NCBI GenBank assembly: GCA_945971355.1 | Contig: CAMFPD010000102.1 | Span: forward strand, 1-7,515 | Direction of reading: 5' to 3' | DNA length: 7,515 bases | DNA from: an uncultured Lachnobacterium sp. | Lineage (GTDB): Bacteria; Bacillota; Clostridia; Lachnospirales; Lachnospiraceae | Shown: one piece after another, positions 6,884-7,515 of the stretch | Numbering within the stretch: the first letter of the stretch is position 1 | How the letters are laid out: each line of letters opens with the position of its first letter | Notes under the pieces: generated by a model | Database searches by the model: none | What the model saw: the letters and a program-made list of their open reading frames with translations, nothing else | What the model was told of the DNA's origin: nothing | Position numbers and translations under genes: made by a program

Positions 6884-6924
6884 AAAAAGATATTGTATAT
6901 GAGATAATATACAGTATCTTTTTT
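6884..6924 (+). terminator. Strong hairpin with T-run between nrdD and nrdG
   Basis: AAAAAGATATTGTATAT (6884-6900) pairs with ATATACAGTATCTTTTT (6907-6923) to give a 17-bp stem with one G-U pair and a 6-base loop (GAGATA). Six T (6919-6924) follow the core, and five A precede it, so it could also act on the opposite strand. The stem is A/T-rich, which lowers its stability. I see no convincing promoter between it and nrdG, so it probably lets part of the transcription through. Confidence 0.7.
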
Positions 6925-6964
6925 GTTATGACGAAGGGGCAAACAGTATGGAAGGAATTAATAT

Positions 6965-7486
6965 ATGAACTACGCAGAAATAAAATATTGTGATATAGCC
7001 AATGGACTAGGCTGCAGAACAGTTTTATTCGTATCAGGCTGTCGGAATCATTGCAAGGGATGCTTCCAGCCAGAAACATGGGCCTTTGATTATGGTGAGG
7101 CATTTACAGAAGAAATAAAGCAGAAGATATTAGAATCCCTTGCACCAGCATATGTACAGGGCTTAACACTCCTTGGAGGAGATCCTTTTGAGGAGGAGAA
7201 TCAGGAGGCACTTCTTCCATTTGTCCGTGAGGTAAAAAAGCAGTATCCAAATAAGGATATATGGGCGTACACCGGATATGTGTATGATGTGGATTTAGTG
7301 GAAGGTGGCAGAAAATACACGGTGGCAACTGATGAATTACTGTCTCTTATTGATATACTTGTGGATGGTCCGTTTGTTGAAGAACTTAAGGATATAACCC
7401 TCAAATTCAAGGGGTCATCTAATCAGAGAGTCATTGATTTGAAAAAGACCAGAGAGACTGGTGAAATCGTTATTGCAATAGAATAA
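6965..7486 (+). CDS. nrdG: Anaerobic ribonucleotide reductase activating protein (radical SAM activase)
   Basis: This 173-aa protein uses S-adenosylmethionine and a [4Fe-4S] cluster to create the glycyl radical on NrdD. The cluster motif CRNHCKGC supplies Cys26, Cys30 and Cys33 in the CxxxCxxC spacing of radical-SAM activases. Other family marks are LLGGDPF (69-75, SAM binding), YTGY (102-105), DILVDGPF (130-137) and FKGSSNQRVID (148-158). Length is near the NrdG norm and the gene appears complete. The ribosome site GGAAGGA (6950-6956) lies 8 bases before the ATG. It follows nrdD by 121 bases in the same orientation, as is common for this pair. A terminator-like hairpin in that gap probably lowers its expression relative to nrdD, which would suit a catalytic activase. 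Confidence 0.96.
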   Translation: MNYAEIKYCDIANGLGCRTVLFVSGCRNHCKGCFQPETWAFDYGEAFTEEIKQKILESLAPAYVQGLTLLGGDPFEEENQEALLPFVREVKKQYPNKDIWAYTGYVYDVDLVEGGRKYTVATDELLSLIDILVDGPFVEELKDITLKFKGSSNQRVIDLKKTRETGEIVIAIE

Positions 7487-7509
7487 AGCCTTAGATTTGC
7501 CAGTTTTTT
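7458..7509 (+). terminator. Possible weak terminator after nrdG
   Basis: CTGGTGAAATC (7458-7468), inside the last codons of nrdG, can pair with GATTTGCCAG (7494-7503), leaving a small internal loop and a 25-base outer loop. Six T (7504-7509) follow directly. The long loop and overlap with the coding region make this uncertain. The window ends too soon to see a better candidate. Confidence 0.3.
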
Positions 7510-7515
7510 GAAAAA

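Noticed and set aside
6923..6952. Possible nrdG promoter, TTGTTA and TATGGA 18 bases apart
   Set aside because: The -10 matches only three of six positions, and the predicted start point would fall after the ribosome binding site.
6928..6993. 21-codon plus-strand frame (starting MTKGQTVW) overlapping the start of nrdG
   Set aside because: It has no ribosome binding site, follows the terminator T-run directly, and is probably chance.
3732..7515. A functional system joining the MarR/ABC exporter with nrdDG
   Set aside because: The two units have separate promoters, a terminator between them and different operator types, so proximity alone does not support a joint function.

Overview
The window looks like chromosomal DNA of an anaerobic, low-to-moderate GC Firmicute, most likely a Clostridia/Lachnospiraceae-type gut or rumen bacterium. 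That is an inference from four things: oxygen-sensitive class III ribonucleotide reductase genes, the sequence style of the two ABC half-transporters, strong AGGAGG-type ribosome binding sites, and clean TTGACA/TATAAT promoters. No species can be named from the sequence alone.

Left part (1-3731, minus strand): a two-gene operon encodes a heterodimeric ABC exporter. The promoter-proximal gene (582 aa) carries a degenerate ATPase half-site: Asp in place of the catalytic Glu, Gln in place of the switch His, and Ser in the Walker A. The distal gene (632 aa) has intact Walker A/B, Glu and His but an altered signature (LSQGQ). Paired, they form one canonical and one degenerate ATP site, as in TM287/288, LmrCD and BmrCD. 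The genes overlap by one base (TAATG). Beyond the stop lie 18-nt GC-rich repeats, one of which forms a probable terminator.

Middle (3732-4469): a divergent intergenic region holds two promoters whose -10 elements overlap, together with TTAG/CTAA half-sites that look like a MarR operator. It is followed by a MarR-family regulator gene on the plus strand with its own terminator. The simplest model is that the MarR protein represses both itself and the exporter until a ligand releases it.

Right part (4470-7515, plus strand): nrdD and nrdG encode the anaerobic ribonucleoside-triphosphate reductase and its radical-SAM activase, which supply dNTPs without oxygen. A near-consensus promoter precedes nrdD. 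Two 16-bp palindromes resembling NrdR boxes, exactly 16 bp apart, flank and overlap its -35 and -10. The predicted leader contains a perfect 9-bp stem. A strong hairpin with a U-tract lies between nrdD and nrdG, so nrdG may depend on read-through.

Every gene belongs to a well-known family and I see no mobile element, CRISPR array, RNA gene or obviously new multi-gene system. The interesting content is mainly regulatory: the NrdR-box pair, the nrdD leader stem, the nrdD/nrdG terminator and the overlapping divergent promoters.
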